A DNA stretch of 48,443 bases from Bradyrhizobium genosp. SA-3 (GCF_004212635.1 NZ_PSRT01000063.1:1-48443); one strand, 5' to 3'; positions 35,866-44,625 are shown, counted from the first letter of the stretch. A program made the numbers and translations. The notes: generated from the letters alone by a model not told the origin.

Positions 35866-36729
35866 TCAATTCCAGCCGATGCGCTGAAAGAATGCCGCGA
35901 TCTCCACGGCCGCGCGATCCGGATCTTCCCGATGTGGGAAGTGCCCGACATCCGGAAACATCGCCAGATCGAGCTCGCTGAAGGTTTCACCGAGCCGGTC
36001 GGTCCAGGCATAGGGAAACAGCGGGTCGTGCTCGGCCCAGCGCACGCAGGTCGGCACATTGATTGGCGGCAGGCGCGGTGCCTCGCCCTTCATCATCGCG
36101 ATGCGCCCGGCATGCGAGGCGCGATAATGCGCAAAGCCGCCGGCGAGATTGCCGTCCTTGAGGAAGTTGTCGGCGAAGGCGTCGAGCACATCGTCGAAAG
36201 CATCTTTGCGATGCGCCCAGCCTTTGAGGAAGTGGCTGATATAGAGCCGGCAGGTCTCGCGACTGGCGCCGACGAGCGCCGGGGCCATCTCCATCTGGTG
36301 AAAGGACTGATACCAGATGTGGTTGAGCCTATCAGGCGCCGCCATGCGCGGCCCGATGCCGGGATAGACGAAATCGAAGAAGAACAGCCCGGTGAGCCGG
36401 CCCAGTGCCTGCCGGGCCAGGGGCTGCATCACCGCGCCGCCGACGTCATGACCCACGATGCCGAATCGGTCGATGCCGAGCCGGTCCATCAGTGCCAGCA
36501 TGTCCGCCGCATGGCCGTCCGGCCCGTAGGGGCCATCAGGCTTGTCACTGTCGCCGAAGCCGCGCAGATCGGGCGCGATCAGCATGAAGCGGTCCGAAAG
36601 CCTGGATATCACCGGCTCCCAGGTCAGCCAGAATTCCGGCCATCCATGCAGCAAAAGCAGCGGTTTGCCCCGTCCTGCGCGAACCAGGTGGAAATCGGCG
36701 CCATTGGCCGCGATCGTCAGATGCTCCAC
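35866..36729 (-). CDS. Alpha/beta hydrolase, epoxide hydrolase / haloalkane dehalogenase-like
   Basis: A 287-residue alpha/beta hydrolase. The oxyanion motif HGWPEFWLTW and the DLRGFGDSDKP segment are typical of epoxide hydrolases and fluoroacetate dehalogenases. The nucleophile is Asp95 in GHDVGG. The acid residue is likely the Asp of WAEHDPLFP, and the His is in FPDVGHFPHRE. A cap region (about residues 130-205) contains WYQSFHQ. An Asp nucleophile rules out ordinary Ser esterases. Whether it opens epoxides or removes halides is not decided by the motifs I can see. It is divergent from the tRNA-Ser gene. Confidence 0.88.
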   Translation of the reverse strand: MEHLTIAANGADFHLVRAGRGKPLLLLHGWPEFWLTWEPVISRLSDRFMLIAPDLRGFGDSDKPDGPYGPDGHAADMLALMDRLGIDRFGIVGHDVGGAVMQPLARQALGRLTGLFFFDFVYPGIGPRMAAPDRLNHIWYQSFHQMEMAPALVGASRETCRLYISHFLKGWAHRKDAFDDVLDAFADNFLKDGNLAGGFAHYRASHAGRIAMMKGEAPRLPPINVPTCVRWAEHDPLFPYAWTDRLGETFSELDLAMFPDVGHFPHREDPDRAAVEIAAFFQRIGWN

Positions 36730-36793
36730 GGCGGTTCCTTTCGGAGTGAGAGGGAAGGGATGAAACAGGCGGCGGATTTTCGCCTTTCGCGCC

Positions 36794-36822
36794 TTGTCTG
36801 GCCGGCCATCCTCGCCTATTAC
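36794..36822 (+). promoter_or_regulatory. Probable promoter of tRNA-Ser
   Basis: TTGTCT (36794-36799) and TATTAC (36817-36822) are 17 bases apart and about 44 bases upstream of the mature tRNA start. Confidence 0.55.
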
Positions 36823-36865
36823 ACGCCCCGACCACAGGGGTTCCTACCTCTTATCGGCACCTTCA

Positions 36866-36955
36866 GGAGAGGTGGCAGAGTGGTTGAATGCACCGCACTC
36901 GAAATGCGGCATAGGTGCAAGCCTATCGGGGGTTCGAATCCCTCCCTCTCCGCCA
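36866..36955 (+). tRNA. tRNA-Ser (anticodon CGA)
   Basis: A 90-base class II tRNA with encoded CCA. The acceptor arm pairs GGAGAGG with CCTCTCC and has discriminator G. The D-loop region is GTGGTTGAATGC. The anticodon loop is CTCGAAA, giving CGA (reads TCG Ser codons). The long variable arm (ATAGG with CCTAT) is diagnostic of Ser, and the T-loop is GGTTCGAATCC. Degraded DNA begins right after the 3' end, as is common at tRNA-linked integration sites. Confidence 0.97.
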
Positions 36956-37981
36956 TAATAAAACAGCTTCGAGAAAGCCCCGGAAAACTGCACGCCAGAG
37001 GCTTCTGGTGTGGCCCGAAGGGTAGCCCCAAAGCTACCATGGCAGGCCCGTGCCTTCGCGATCCTGCGCTCTTGGTAGTCATCCGTCAGGCCCAAAGCTA
37101 CCCAGATGTTGATCTCGGTTTTGCCGTACTCGCCCTCCGCATGCCTTTCTGGAAGCTGGCCTGGGCGTGATCTGCAAGGCCGCGAGCTTTGCATGACTTT
37201 CTAAGTGGGCGCTCTCGTCGGTCTTCTTGTTCATGACGTAGCCATGTCCGTCCACGCAGAACAGGATGTCGTATTCCTTGCAGCGCGGATAGATCCAGGG
37301 CGACGTCCGCAGGTCGCCCGCCATGACACCAAGGGGCAGATCGAGGCGCTCGCGAGATGCGGCAACGCCGGCCCGCGCGATCTCGAGGCCGGCGACGAAG
37401 TCTTTCCCGCGCCCGTCCCAAGTACGTGGAACGCTTCCGTGCCGGGTACGCCCTGACCGTCGGGGCTGGCGATGCGCGTTGCTGTCGAGAGATAGCAGAT
37501 GTCGGCGGTGACGACCCCCTCATCGGAAGGAACGAACGTAAAGCGACCTAATACATCACTTCAGACGTCTGAACGTCGCGGGCGATGACCTCGGAATACA
37601 GGCGTCCCGTTTTGCCGAGCCTCTTAAGACGGGTCCTCGGCGTTGAACATTGGAACCTGCTCAGGATCAAAGCCCTCAAGCTGAACCAGCCTCGCACCGC
37701 CTTTCTCGCGGGACATCCTGGTCGAGGCTGTGATAAGCTGCTCTCAGTGCGCCTTGGCCGCCCGGACGAAGATCAGCGTCCCTCTCAGTGGCTTGCCTGA
37801 CGGCGGAGTCCAGCAATTTGGCCCGTCTTTTCGGCTCGGCGCTGATAGCGATAGTGGCTCTCAGGTCCAGCGGGCATGTCGAGCGAGACTTCCGCCCGAA
37901 ATGGCGCCGGGCGCGTCGATGGCAAGCGAAAGCCTATCCTGGCCGCGTTGTCCGCGGCGGGCCACTCGGTGAGGTCAATCG
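36956..37981. other. Degraded region downstream of tRNA-Ser
   Basis: A stretch of 1026 bases without an intact gene. Short, interrupted frames with protein-like composition occur on the minus strand (see the remnant at 37098-37545). Others, such as a 30-codon frame starting MPAGPESHYRYQRRAEKTGQ around 37880, end quickly. A perfect 14-bp palindrome, TTCAGACGTCTGAA, lies at 37560-37573. I see no tRNA 3' duplicate that would mark an attR within the window. Confidence 0.6.
37098..37545 (-). pseudogene. Frameshifted gene remnant, unknown function
   Basis: Two minus-strand frames look coding. The first reads from about 37545 (GRFTFVPSDEGVVTADICYL, then TATRIASPDGQGVPGTEAFH). After about 37410 the likely coding frame switches to one with KDFVAGLEIARAGVAASRER, then VMAGDLRTSPWIYPRCKEYD and ILFCVDGHGYVMNKKTDESA. 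A single frameshift would join them. No proper start codon is visible at the front. I do not recognise the protein family. The composition is less GC-rich than in neighbouring housekeeping genes, in keeping with foreign origin. Confidence 0.35.
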
Positions 37982-39712
37982 TTGCTCTACAACTCTATCC
38001 AAGTACCTTCTGAAATCATCCATAAATGGCAAGAGGTCGTGGATGTGCTTGCCGAGATCATGCACGTCCCCTCAGCTTTGATCATGCGAGTAGAGCCGCC
38101 CAACATCAAAGTTTTTGTATCCAGCGAGTCCAAGGGGAACCCCTACGAAGCGGACGAACTCGCACCGCTTAACACCGGGCTCTATTGCGAAACCGTGATG
38201 AAAACGTGCCAACCTCTGCTCGTTCCGGACGCCCTTCGCGATGAAGCGTGGAAATCAAACCCTGACATCAAGCTGGGGATGATTTCCTACCTTGGCGTAC
38301 CGATCAGTTGGCCCGATGGCGAGGTATTCGGAACGATTTGCGTTCTCGACAACAAAAGTAACGAGTACAGCAAGCCCTACCTCAGACTCCTGCATCAGTT
38401 GCGCGACGCGGTGCAGATTGATTTGCAAAGGTTAGCGGCACAGCACAGACAGCTCGAAGAACGTGAGACGAAGATCCGGCGTCTGGTCGACGCCAACATC
38501 ATCGGGATCTACATCTGGGAGCTCGATGGTCGGCTCCTTGAGGCCAATGATACGTTTCTGCGTATGGTGGGATACGATCGCGAGGATCTTATCTCGGGTC
38601 GTGTGCGCTGGACGGACCTCACGCCGCTGGAATGGCGCGATCGCACCGCACGCGCCCAGGAAGAATTAAAGAGGACTGGCGCGGTGCAACCCTTTGAGAA
38701 GGAGTACCTTCGCAAGGACGGCAGCCGCGTGCCCGTGCTGATCGGCTCGGCGGCGTTCGATGAACAGCGAGACCAAGGCGTCGCGTTCGTGCTCGATCTG
38801 ACCGAGCGCAAGCGGGCGGAAGCGGAAGCCCGCGAAAGCGAGCGGCGCTACCGCGAAGCGCTGATGGAGCTCGCGCACGTCAATCGCGTCACGACAATGG
38901 GGCAACTGACGGCTTCGATTTCACATGAAATGAAGCAGCCGATCGGGGCGGTTGTCGCCAACGCAGAGGCCGGGTTGAACTGGCTTGATGCTCAACCGCC
39001 AGAACTGAATCGGGTTCGACAGACGCTTGGTTGCATAATAACTGATGGCCTGCGAGCCGGCGAGATCATTGGTCGCATCCAGGGCCTCATCAAGAAAGCG
39101 CCTCCGCGGCGAGAGGAAATGGAGATCAACGCGGCAGTCCTTGAGGTCATAGCTCTGACCCGTGGCGAAGTGGTGAAGAACGGTGTCTCGGTGCGGACGC
39201 AACTCGCGGACGGCTTGCCACTCATTCGAGTAGATCGGATCCAACTGCAACAAGTCGTCCTCAATTTGATCATCAACGCCGTCGAAGCGATGAGCGCCGT
39301 CCGCGAGGAGCCGCGTGAGTTGCTGATCAGCACTGACAGAGATGCCCTGAATGGCGTGCTCGTCAGCTTGCGAGATTCGGGGCCGGGGCTGGATCCGGCG
39401 AGCCTTGAGCACGTCTTCGATCCATTCTACACGACCAAGCCCAGTGGCATGGGCATGGGATTATCAATTTGCCGTTCGATCGTCGAAGCTCACGGGGGAC
39501 GGATATGGGCGGGCGCGAATGAAACTCGAGGCGCGGTCTTTCAATTCAGCCTGCCTCTAGAGCGAGACGAGATCATTTCCGCTGAATACGCCGGCCCATG
39601 CCGGCGGGCCGAGAAAGCGGATACGGAGAGCGAAAACGAGAGCCCGTTCTCCGCGACGGCAGATGTCTTTACCGAGATTGGCCGCGGCGCACTGGCGCAC
39701 GTTGCGCGGTAG
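37982..39712 (+). CDS. Orphan hybrid-input sensor histidine kinase (GAF-PAS-HisKA-HATPase)
   Basis: A 576-residue soluble kinase with no membrane segment. A GAF domain lies at about residues 10-150 (APLNTGLYCETVM, LGVPISWPDGEVFGTICVLD), and a PAS domain at about 165-275 (ANIIGIYIWELDGRLLEAND, ending LDLTERKRAE). The dimerisation domain carries His315 in SISHEMKQP. The ATP domain has the N box LNLIINAVEAM, G1 DSGPGLD and G2 GMGMGLSI. The start is a TTG with GGTGAGG seven bases upstream; a TGA lies only four codons before. No response regulator adjoins it. Base use is visibly less GC-rich than nearby core genes (30 of 60 bases at 38101-38160), suggesting horizontal gain together with the degraded DNA upstream. 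Confidence 0.9.
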   Translation: MLYNSIQVPSEIIHKWQEVVDVLAEIMHVPSALIMRVEPPNIKVFVSSESKGNPYEADELAPLNTGLYCETVMKTCQPLLVPDALRDEAWKSNPDIKLGMISYLGVPISWPDGEVFGTICVLDNKSNEYSKPYLRLLHQLRDAVQIDLQRLAAQHRQLEERETKIRRLVDANIIGIYIWELDGRLLEANDTFLRMVGYDREDLISGRVRWTDLTPLEWRDRTARAQEELKRTGAVQPFEKEYLRKDGSRVPVLIGSAAFDEQRDQGVAFVLDLTERKRAEAEARESERRYREALMELAHVNRVTTMGQLTASISHEMKQPIGAVVANAEAGLNWLDAQPPELNRVRQTLGCIITDGLRAGEIIGRIQGLIKKAPPRREEMEINAAVLEVIALTRGEVVKNGVSVRTQLADGLPLIRVDRIQLQQVVLNLIINAVEAMSAVREEPRELLISTDRDALNGVLVSLRDSGPGLDPASLEHVFDPFYTTKPSGMGMGLSICRSIVEAHGGRIWAGANETRGAVFQFSLPLERDEIISAEYAGPCRRAEKADTESENESPFSATADVFTEIGRGALAHVAR

Positions 39713-40064
39713 AGTTAAGCCAGCAACGTTCGGCTCAGGTCAATGCCATGCTTTGCGGAAATTTTGCCTCTGTTTTGCCCGTCGAGGCGCGACATCATTA
39801 GAAACCACCATCTCTCCGGACCGCCGGCGGCACGATCGCAACCAGTCGGCGATGGCAATAGCGCGCTCCAGCGCCGGGTCGGGTCTACGATCACGCCCGC
39901 CCATTGCCGTTGCGTAAGTCCTTGATCTTGCGGCCCTCGCCTACTGTGCATGGGGTTGTTTTCGCGCTTTTTTGCGTCCCATGGCAGAAGGGCTAAGGTT
40001 TAATCGTCACGGCAACGCGACTGACCTTCCCAGATCGGGCCGCCGTCGTACAAGCGAGACAGGA
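39713..40064. other. Intergenic region with second copy of a 26-bp repeat
   Basis: A 352-bp gap between co-directional genes. The short open frames on both strands look like chance. At 39940-39965 it holds an exact copy of the 26-bp segment found at 16180-16205, followed by GCTTTTTTGCG, which could act as a weak terminator. Confidence 0.5.
39940..39965 (+). repeat. 26-bp repeat, copy 2
   Basis: CCTACTGTGCATGGGGTTGT and the next six bases TTTCGC are identical to 16180-16205. The flanking sequence differs, and the CAACCCC arm seen at the first copy is absent here, so the sequence itself rather than the hairpin is what is shared. Confidence 0.7.
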
Positions 40065-40925
40065 ATGCAATCTACCGCCACCGGCTGGGGCAACGGGCTT
40101 CTCGGCGTCATCATCTTCAGCGGCTCGCTGCCGGCGACGCGCGTGGCGGTCGGCGGCTTCTCCGCGCTGTTCCTGACATCCACGCGCGCGGTCATTGCGG
40201 CGCTGATAGGCCTGGCCGTGCTCGGCTTGCTCCGTCAGGCACGGCCGGCGATGCACGATCTCGCCTCGCTCGCCATCGTCGCCATCGGCGTCGTGGTCGG
40301 CTTTCCCTTGCTGACCGCGCTCGCGCTCCAGCACATCACTTCGGCGCATTCAATCGTCTTCATCGGCCTCTTGCCGCTATCGACCGCGATCTTCGGCGTC
40401 TTGCGCGGCGGTGAGCGGCCGCAGCCGCTGTTCTGGCTGTTCGCCGTCCTCGGCAGTGCCACCGTCGCGGGCTTTGCTCTGTCGAACGACGGCTCAGCCT
40501 CGCTCACCGGCGATCTCCTGATGGTGGCCGCGATCGTCCTGTGCGGCCTCGGCTATGCCGAAGGCGCCGCGCTGTCGCGCCGCCTCGGCGGCTGGCAGGT
40601 GATCTCCTGGGCGCTGCTGCTCGCGCTGCCGCTGATGGTGCCTGTCGCGATTTGGACGTGGCCGCCGACATGGAGCGGCGTCAGCGCGCCCGCCTGGATC
40701 GGGCTCGCCTACGTCTCGATCTTCAGCATGTTCGTCGGCTTCATCTTCTGGTATCGCGGGCTTGCGCTCGGCGGCATTGCCCGCGTCGGCCAGTTGCAGC
40801 AGCTCCAACCATTCTTCGGCCTCGCGCTTGCCGGCCTGTTGCTGCGCGAGCCGGTTGCCTGGAGCATGATCGCCGCGACCGCGCTCGTGGTCGTCTGCGT
40901 CTTCTTCGCGCGCCGGTTTGCATGA
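40065..40925 (+). CDS. EamA/DMT-family transporter
   Basis: A 286-residue membrane protein with about ten hydrophobic segments in two EamA repeats. It begins MQSTATGWGNGLLGVIIFSG and includes SLPATRVAVGGFSALFLT and SIFSMFVGFIFWYRGLALGG, all typical of drug/metabolite exporters. The ATG at 40065 removes an odd 31-residue extension present in the open frame. It is unrelated in close sequence to the transporter at 31594. The substrate is unknown. It is convergent with the EAL-domain gene. Confidence 0.87.
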   Translation: MQSTATGWGNGLLGVIIFSGSLPATRVAVGGFSALFLTSTRAVIAALIGLAVLGLLRQARPAMHDLASLAIVAIGVVVGFPLLTALALQHITSAHSIVFIGLLPLSTAIFGVLRGGERPQPLFWLFAVLGSATVAGFALSNDGSASLTGDLLMVAAIVLCGLGYAEGAALSRRLGGWQVISWALLLALPLMVPVAIWTWPPTWSGVSAPAWIGLAYVSIFSMFVGFIFWYRGLALGGIARVGQLQQLQPFFGLALAGLLLREPVAWSMIAATALVVVCVFFARRFA

Positions 40926-41056
40926 TGATGGCCGGCTAGTCCTGCCTTCGGTACGGCAACAGCGCGAGTGCACGGACTGCCCAAGCAGGCCCGGCGAACG
41001 CGCGCGAGATCAATGATTCCCGCGCGCGCCTAGCGACGTACGAGCCGCGAACGAGC

Positions 41057-42265
41057 TCACTCCATCACGGTTTTCGTCAGCGTCGAGCGGGCGAACTTCT
41101 TCAGCGGCATCGGCTTGCCGAACAGAAAGCCCTGCACGAGATCGAAGCCGAGCTCGTTCGCGCCGACGAGGTCGGCGCGGCTCTCGACGCCCTCGGCGAC
41201 CACGCGCGCGCCGTAGCCTTGCGCCAGCTCGACGATGTGACGGCACACCGTGCGCTTCAGCCGGTCACTGCCGCTGCCGGTGACGAAGTGCCGGTCGGCC
41301 TTCATCATGACGAAGGGAATCTTGTCCAGGCCCATCAGTGCCGGCCAGTTGGCGCCGAGATTGTCGATCGCGAGGCCAATATTGTGCAGCCCCACCTCGC
41401 GTGCGACCTCGGTCAGGAGATCGAGATCGCGGGTCGCTTCTTCGCTGTCGATCTCGATGGTCAGCCCGCCGAAGGCCGGATGCGTCGGCATGCGGCGACA
41501 GAGATCGCGCACCGCCTGCGGCCCCTTCAGATAGGACGCCGGCAGGTTGATCGAGAGATCGACCGGGCTCTGCTGCTCCAGCAAATAGTGCCAGTCCTGC
41601 ATGGCGCGCTCGATCACGAATTCCGAGAGGTCACGCAGATGCGGATCGTGCTCATCGGGAATGAAATAGGCCGGCGGCACGACGCCCCAGGTCGGATGGC
41701 GCATTCGCACCAGCGCCTCGGCGCCACTGCGGATCAGCGTGCGTGCGTCGATCTTGGGCTGGTACCAGAGCTCCAGCCAGCCGGCATGCAAGGCCTCGCC
41801 GACATGCACGGCCGGGCTCGGCGCCGGCTCCTCCGGCAGCAGCATCGCGACACGCTCGCGCAGCGTCTCCGCGGCAAAGGGCGTGGTCAGTGGCGGCAGC
41901 ATCGCAAGGCCATATTCCTCGCCGACCTGCCGCACGGCCCTGACGACGATCGATTCGCGGGCGCCGACCGCCAGAACCTTCCCAGCGAAGCCCTCACGCA
42001 CCAAGACCTCGAGGAATCTCCCCGGCTCGATGCCGTCGGTGGCGACACCGAGCAGGATCAGATCCGGCAATTCGGTGGCGAGCACGGTTTGCAGCTCGTC
42101 CGCGCTGGCGCATTCGCAGGTAACGAAGCCAAGATCCTCGAGCACTTCGCTGAGGAAGGCGCGCAAGTGACGCTTGCTGTCGGCCACGCAGGCGCGCGGC
42201 GTCACCTTTCGCCGTCCGAAGGTTACAGGCCTTCGTCCGACGAGTTCAACAATCCCATCGTTCAT
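41057..42265 (-). CDS. Receiver-like / EAL-domain protein with degenerate key residues
   Basis: A 402-residue soluble protein. Residues 24-145 resemble a response-regulator receiver (PRACVADSKRHLRAFLSEVL), but the phospho-acceptor position in LPDLILLG is Gly73 rather than Asp. The EAL domain (about 155-395) keeps E183 of GAEALVRMRHP, N240 of SINLP, E271, K322, E358 of AEGVES and Q378 of QGFLFGKP. The DDFGTGYSS loop is altered to DNLGANWPA, so phosphodiesterase activity on c-di-GMP may be weak or lost. GGGAG lies eight bases before the ATG at 42265. It may act as a c-di-GMP sensor or regulator; this is inferred. Confidence 0.88.
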   Translation of the reverse strand: MNDGIVELVGRRPVTFGRRKVTPRACVADSKRHLRAFLSEVLEDLGFVTCECASADELQTVLATELPDLILLGVATDGIEPGRFLEVLVREGFAGKVLAVGARESIVVRAVRQVGEEYGLAMLPPLTTPFAAETLRERVAMLLPEEPAPSPAVHVGEALHAGWLELWYQPKIDARTLIRSGAEALVRMRHPTWGVVPPAYFIPDEHDPHLRDLSEFVIERAMQDWHYLLEQQSPVDLSINLPASYLKGPQAVRDLCRRMPTHPAFGGLTIEIDSEEATRDLDLLTEVAREVGLHNIGLAIDNLGANWPALMGLDKIPFVMMKADRHFVTGSGSDRLKRTVCRHIVELAQGYGARVVAEGVESRADLVGANELGFDLVQGFLFGKPMPLKKFARSTLTKTVME

Positions 42266-42556
42266 CAACACCACTCCCGTTCCGTGACGGTTTCTTAAAC
42301 GCGGAGCGTGGGTTCAAATAAGGAGAGCGTCGCATCGCTGTTGAATTATTTGAGTAACGTTAAGCCCTGCAATTCGAGCTAATTTGTCGACATATTCTTC
42401 GAAAAGAATTCGCATACTCCGGCACCGCACGCGCAACGGCTGCCAGCGCATGCGGAATTTCTCCCGCGCGATCGATGAACGTGCGGCTTGCCGACGCCAG
42501 GCATCGAGCGATGCGGTTGCGTGGCCCTTCGCTGCAATGACAGGACGATTGGAGAA
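42266..42556. other. Intergenic region, EAL gene to small secreted protein gene
   Basis: A 291-bp gap that contains the EAL gene promoter region. An AT-rich stretch (42340-42420) contains a short inverted repeat, TTCTT-CGAA-AAGAA. No gene is visible. Confidence 0.4.
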
Positions 42557-42982
42557 TTAATTTCCGGCGGCTTTTTCGTGTTGTGCCACGCCGACTGCCT
42601 TGTAGTCATAGGTCGGATAGAATTCGGTGCGATAAGATCCCCATGCCGTGTCCTCGATGACGCGGTTGACCTCGCGCAGCCGCGACGCCGGCAGGCGCAG
42701 CGTGATCACCTGGCCAATGCCCATCATCACATACCAGCTCACGACCTCGACGCCGGCCGGCGGAAACGCCTTGTAGAAGCCCTGCGTCTCGAGTTGCGCA
42801 TTCAGCTCGTGCAGCGGCCGGGATTGATCGTGTTTGAAGAAGACGGTCAGCAGCACCGCGTTGTCGGCGGTCGGCGCAGCATTGCCTTGCGGCGGCGTCG
42901 TCTGCGCCATCGTCGTCGATGTGAGCGCGAGCGCACTCACGAGCAACATCACCATCGTCAGGGTCCGTCGGTTCGATCTCAT
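42557..42982 (-). CDS. Small exported protein, unknown function
   Basis: A 141-residue protein with a clear signal peptide (RSNRRTLTMVMLLVSALALT, cleavage likely after AQ). The mature part of about 110 residues has alternating strands and helices (LLTVFFKHDQSRPLHELNAQ, GVEVVSWYVMMGIGQVITLR), which suggests a ferredoxin-like alpha/beta dimer fold. The ATG at 42982 is preceded by AGGAGG six bases upstream. I do not recognise a named family and assign no function. It lies alone between divergent or co-directional signalling genes. Confidence 0.75.
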   Translation of the reverse strand: MRSNRRTLTMVMLLVSALALTSTTMAQTTPPQGNAAPTADNAVLLTVFFKHDQSRPLHELNAQLETQGFYKAFPPAGVEVVSWYVMMGIGQVITLRLPASRLREVNRVIEDTAWGSYRTEFYPTYDYKAVGVAQHEKAAGN

Positions 42983-43144
42983 CGCGACCTCCTGCGGCTT
43001 GCTCCTTCGCAGGTTCGGAGGATAGGAGCGACAGCTACGGCCGCGGAACTCATTTTCGCGCGATGCGGGCATGTTCCACCTGCGCTCGTGACAGTTATGC
43101 GACGATGCGTCCGCGCCTGTCGGCGCAAATGTGAAACACATCAC

Positions 43145-43461
43145 ATGCGCACTGCCGCGCCTGCGCTATTGCTCCGCACAGCCGGTGGTGGGCTGTCGAG
43201 GATTGCAGCAATGACGATGCGGCGAATGATGTATTGGTGGTTCAGATTCGTGCTGTCGGGGCGATTTCTCGATCGCTTCCTGTGTCTGCCGCGCGCGCAT
43301 TAGGGCATGATCCGGAAAAGTGTGAAGCGGTTTTCCGAAAAGATCATGCTCAAACAAAGACCTAAAGCGCGATGACGGTTCAATTCAATCTCATCGCGCA
43401 TTAGGGCATGATCACTCACCGATAACGCGAAAGCCCCTCGCGCTTTGATGACTGCGCGATA
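43145..43461. other. Intergenic region holding a repeat element
   Basis: A 317-bp gap between two minus-strand genes. Bases 43301-43405 are a repeat element. The rest, 43145-43300, holds only short open frames with no convincing ribosome-binding site. Confidence 0.6.
43301..43405 (+). repeat. Mosaic palindromic intergenic element, copy 1
   Basis: Two hairpin modules are joined. The first is TAGGGCATGATCCGGAAAAG with its inverted partner CTTTTCGG-type arm ending GATCATGCTC. The second is CTAAAGCGCGATGA with TCATCGCGCATTAG. It is the reverse complement of the element at 46011-46104 with few changes. Such elements resemble the rhizobial intergenic mosaic elements; the name is by resemblance. 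Confidence 0.85.
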
Positions 43462-44625
43462 TCAGGTCTGCCCGATCAATTTGCGAAACGCTGCAGCGCC
43501 GTCCTGCATCGCGTCGCGTCCCTTCCAGGCGAGATAGGTCAACTTGCCGCCGAACGTATCGTGGCTGCGCAGGCGGCGCGATCCGAGAATGTGGCCGACA
43601 TTGGCGGGGAAGCGGCTGACCTCGGCGGACACCAGTGCCGCGATCGCGTCCATCAATTGCTGGAGGCGGATGCCCCACTCGCAATGTTCGATGTCGTCGA
43701 TGCGGACCTTGAGCGCATATTCGATGTCGTAGATCTCGGCGAGCAGGTCGCGCGCGACCAGCACCCGGTTGTGCCGGAGTGCGACCCGGAGAGCGAGGCG
43801 CTTGTCGTCGAGACGGTCGAGCACCATGGGAACGACGCAGGCATAGGGCGCGGCGGCGACGTCGGCGGCGCTCTTGCTCGCGGCGGCCTTGGTGGCGAGG
43901 CGTACCAATTGCCAGGGCGTCTTGAGGCGCCTTGCCACCAGTGCCAACGCGAAGGGCAGCGCGCGGGGATGGGACTTTCTGAAGGCGTCGAGTTGCGAGG
44001 TGACCTGGGCCACCTGGTTGTCATCGAACTTCGCGATCTGCTCGGGCAGCTTCTCGTTGAATTTCGGCAGCGCGTCACCGGCGCGCAGCACGTCGAGCAT
44101 CTTCATGACGTCGTCGAAGGCGGTGCGCGATGCCGTGTACTGCGCGAGCTTGCCGCGTGCGAGCTCGCTGCTGTCCGCCGACGGCAGGGTGCTCTCGAGG
44201 ACCTTGAGGACCTTGGTCTGGAAGGTCGACGCGATCTTTTGCACTTCCTTCGGGTTGTTGGCGGCGACCTGGTCGTTGATCGCCTTGATGTAGTCGCGTG
44301 CCATGGTCGGCAGCAGGTCGCGGCAGATCCATTCCCAGATCGGGGTGAGGGTGTTGCGTGAGATCCGCCCCGCATTGGCGTGCTCGGGCGCGCCGTCGAT
44401 CAGGAGTAACTCGAGCGGTGCGAAGAAATAGCGCGAAGGGCTGGTGGCGCGCGCCTGGGTCGATCCGTCCTTGCGAAACTCGGCGCGCAAGCGCGACTGG
44501 ATGTCGGCAGAGCCCGGCATGTCGATCCCGCACAGCTCGAGCCGCTCGAGTTCGCTGAGCAGACAGCTGCGCGACAGCGGCGTCAGCCTCTGCAAAAATT
44601 CCGACAGCCGATCGATCTCGTTCAT
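43462..44625 (-). CDS. Conserved-looking cytoplasmic protein, unknown function
   Basis: A 387-residue mainly helical protein without signal peptide, membrane segment or recognised catalytic motif. It begins MNEIDRLSEFLQRLTPLSRS. The central part has PIWEWICRDLLPTMARDYIK and the C-terminus HDTFGGKLTYLAWKGRDAMQ. Codon use fits the neighbourhood. The ATG at 44625 was preferred over an in-frame start at 44697 because the extra residues are Cys/Arg-rich and not protein-like. It is divergent from the LuxR-type regulator across 322 bases, so the two might share a control region. I do not recognise the family. Confidence 0.75.
   Translation of the reverse strand: MNEIDRLSEFLQRLTPLSRSCLLSELERLELCGIDMPGSADIQSRLRAEFRKDGSTQARATSPSRYFFAPLELLLIDGAPEHANAGRISRNTLTPIWEWICRDLLPTMARDYIKAINDQVAANNPKEVQKIASTFQTKVLKVLESTLPSADSSELARGKLAQYTASRTAFDDVMKMLDVLRAGDALPKFNEKLPEQIAKFDDNQVAQVTSQLDAFRKSHPRALPFALALVARRLKTPWQLVRLATKAAASKSAADVAAAPYACVVPMVLDRLDDKRLALRVALRHNRVLVARDLLAEIYDIEYALKVRIDDIEHCEWGIRLQQLMDAIAALVSAEVSRFPANVGHILGSRRLRSHDTFGGKLTYLAWKGRDAMQDGAAAFRKLIGQT

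Noticed and set aside
36844..37194. Minus-strand frame containing EGGIRTPDRLAPMPHF across the tRNA
   Set aside because: This is the translated complement of the tRNA-Ser gene, a well-known false protein in databases.
16180..39965. The 26-bp repeat pair as att sites of a mobile element
   Set aside because: The 24 kb between the copies is mostly core genes (obgE, rplU, proB), so excision would be lethal; neither copy touches the tRNA.
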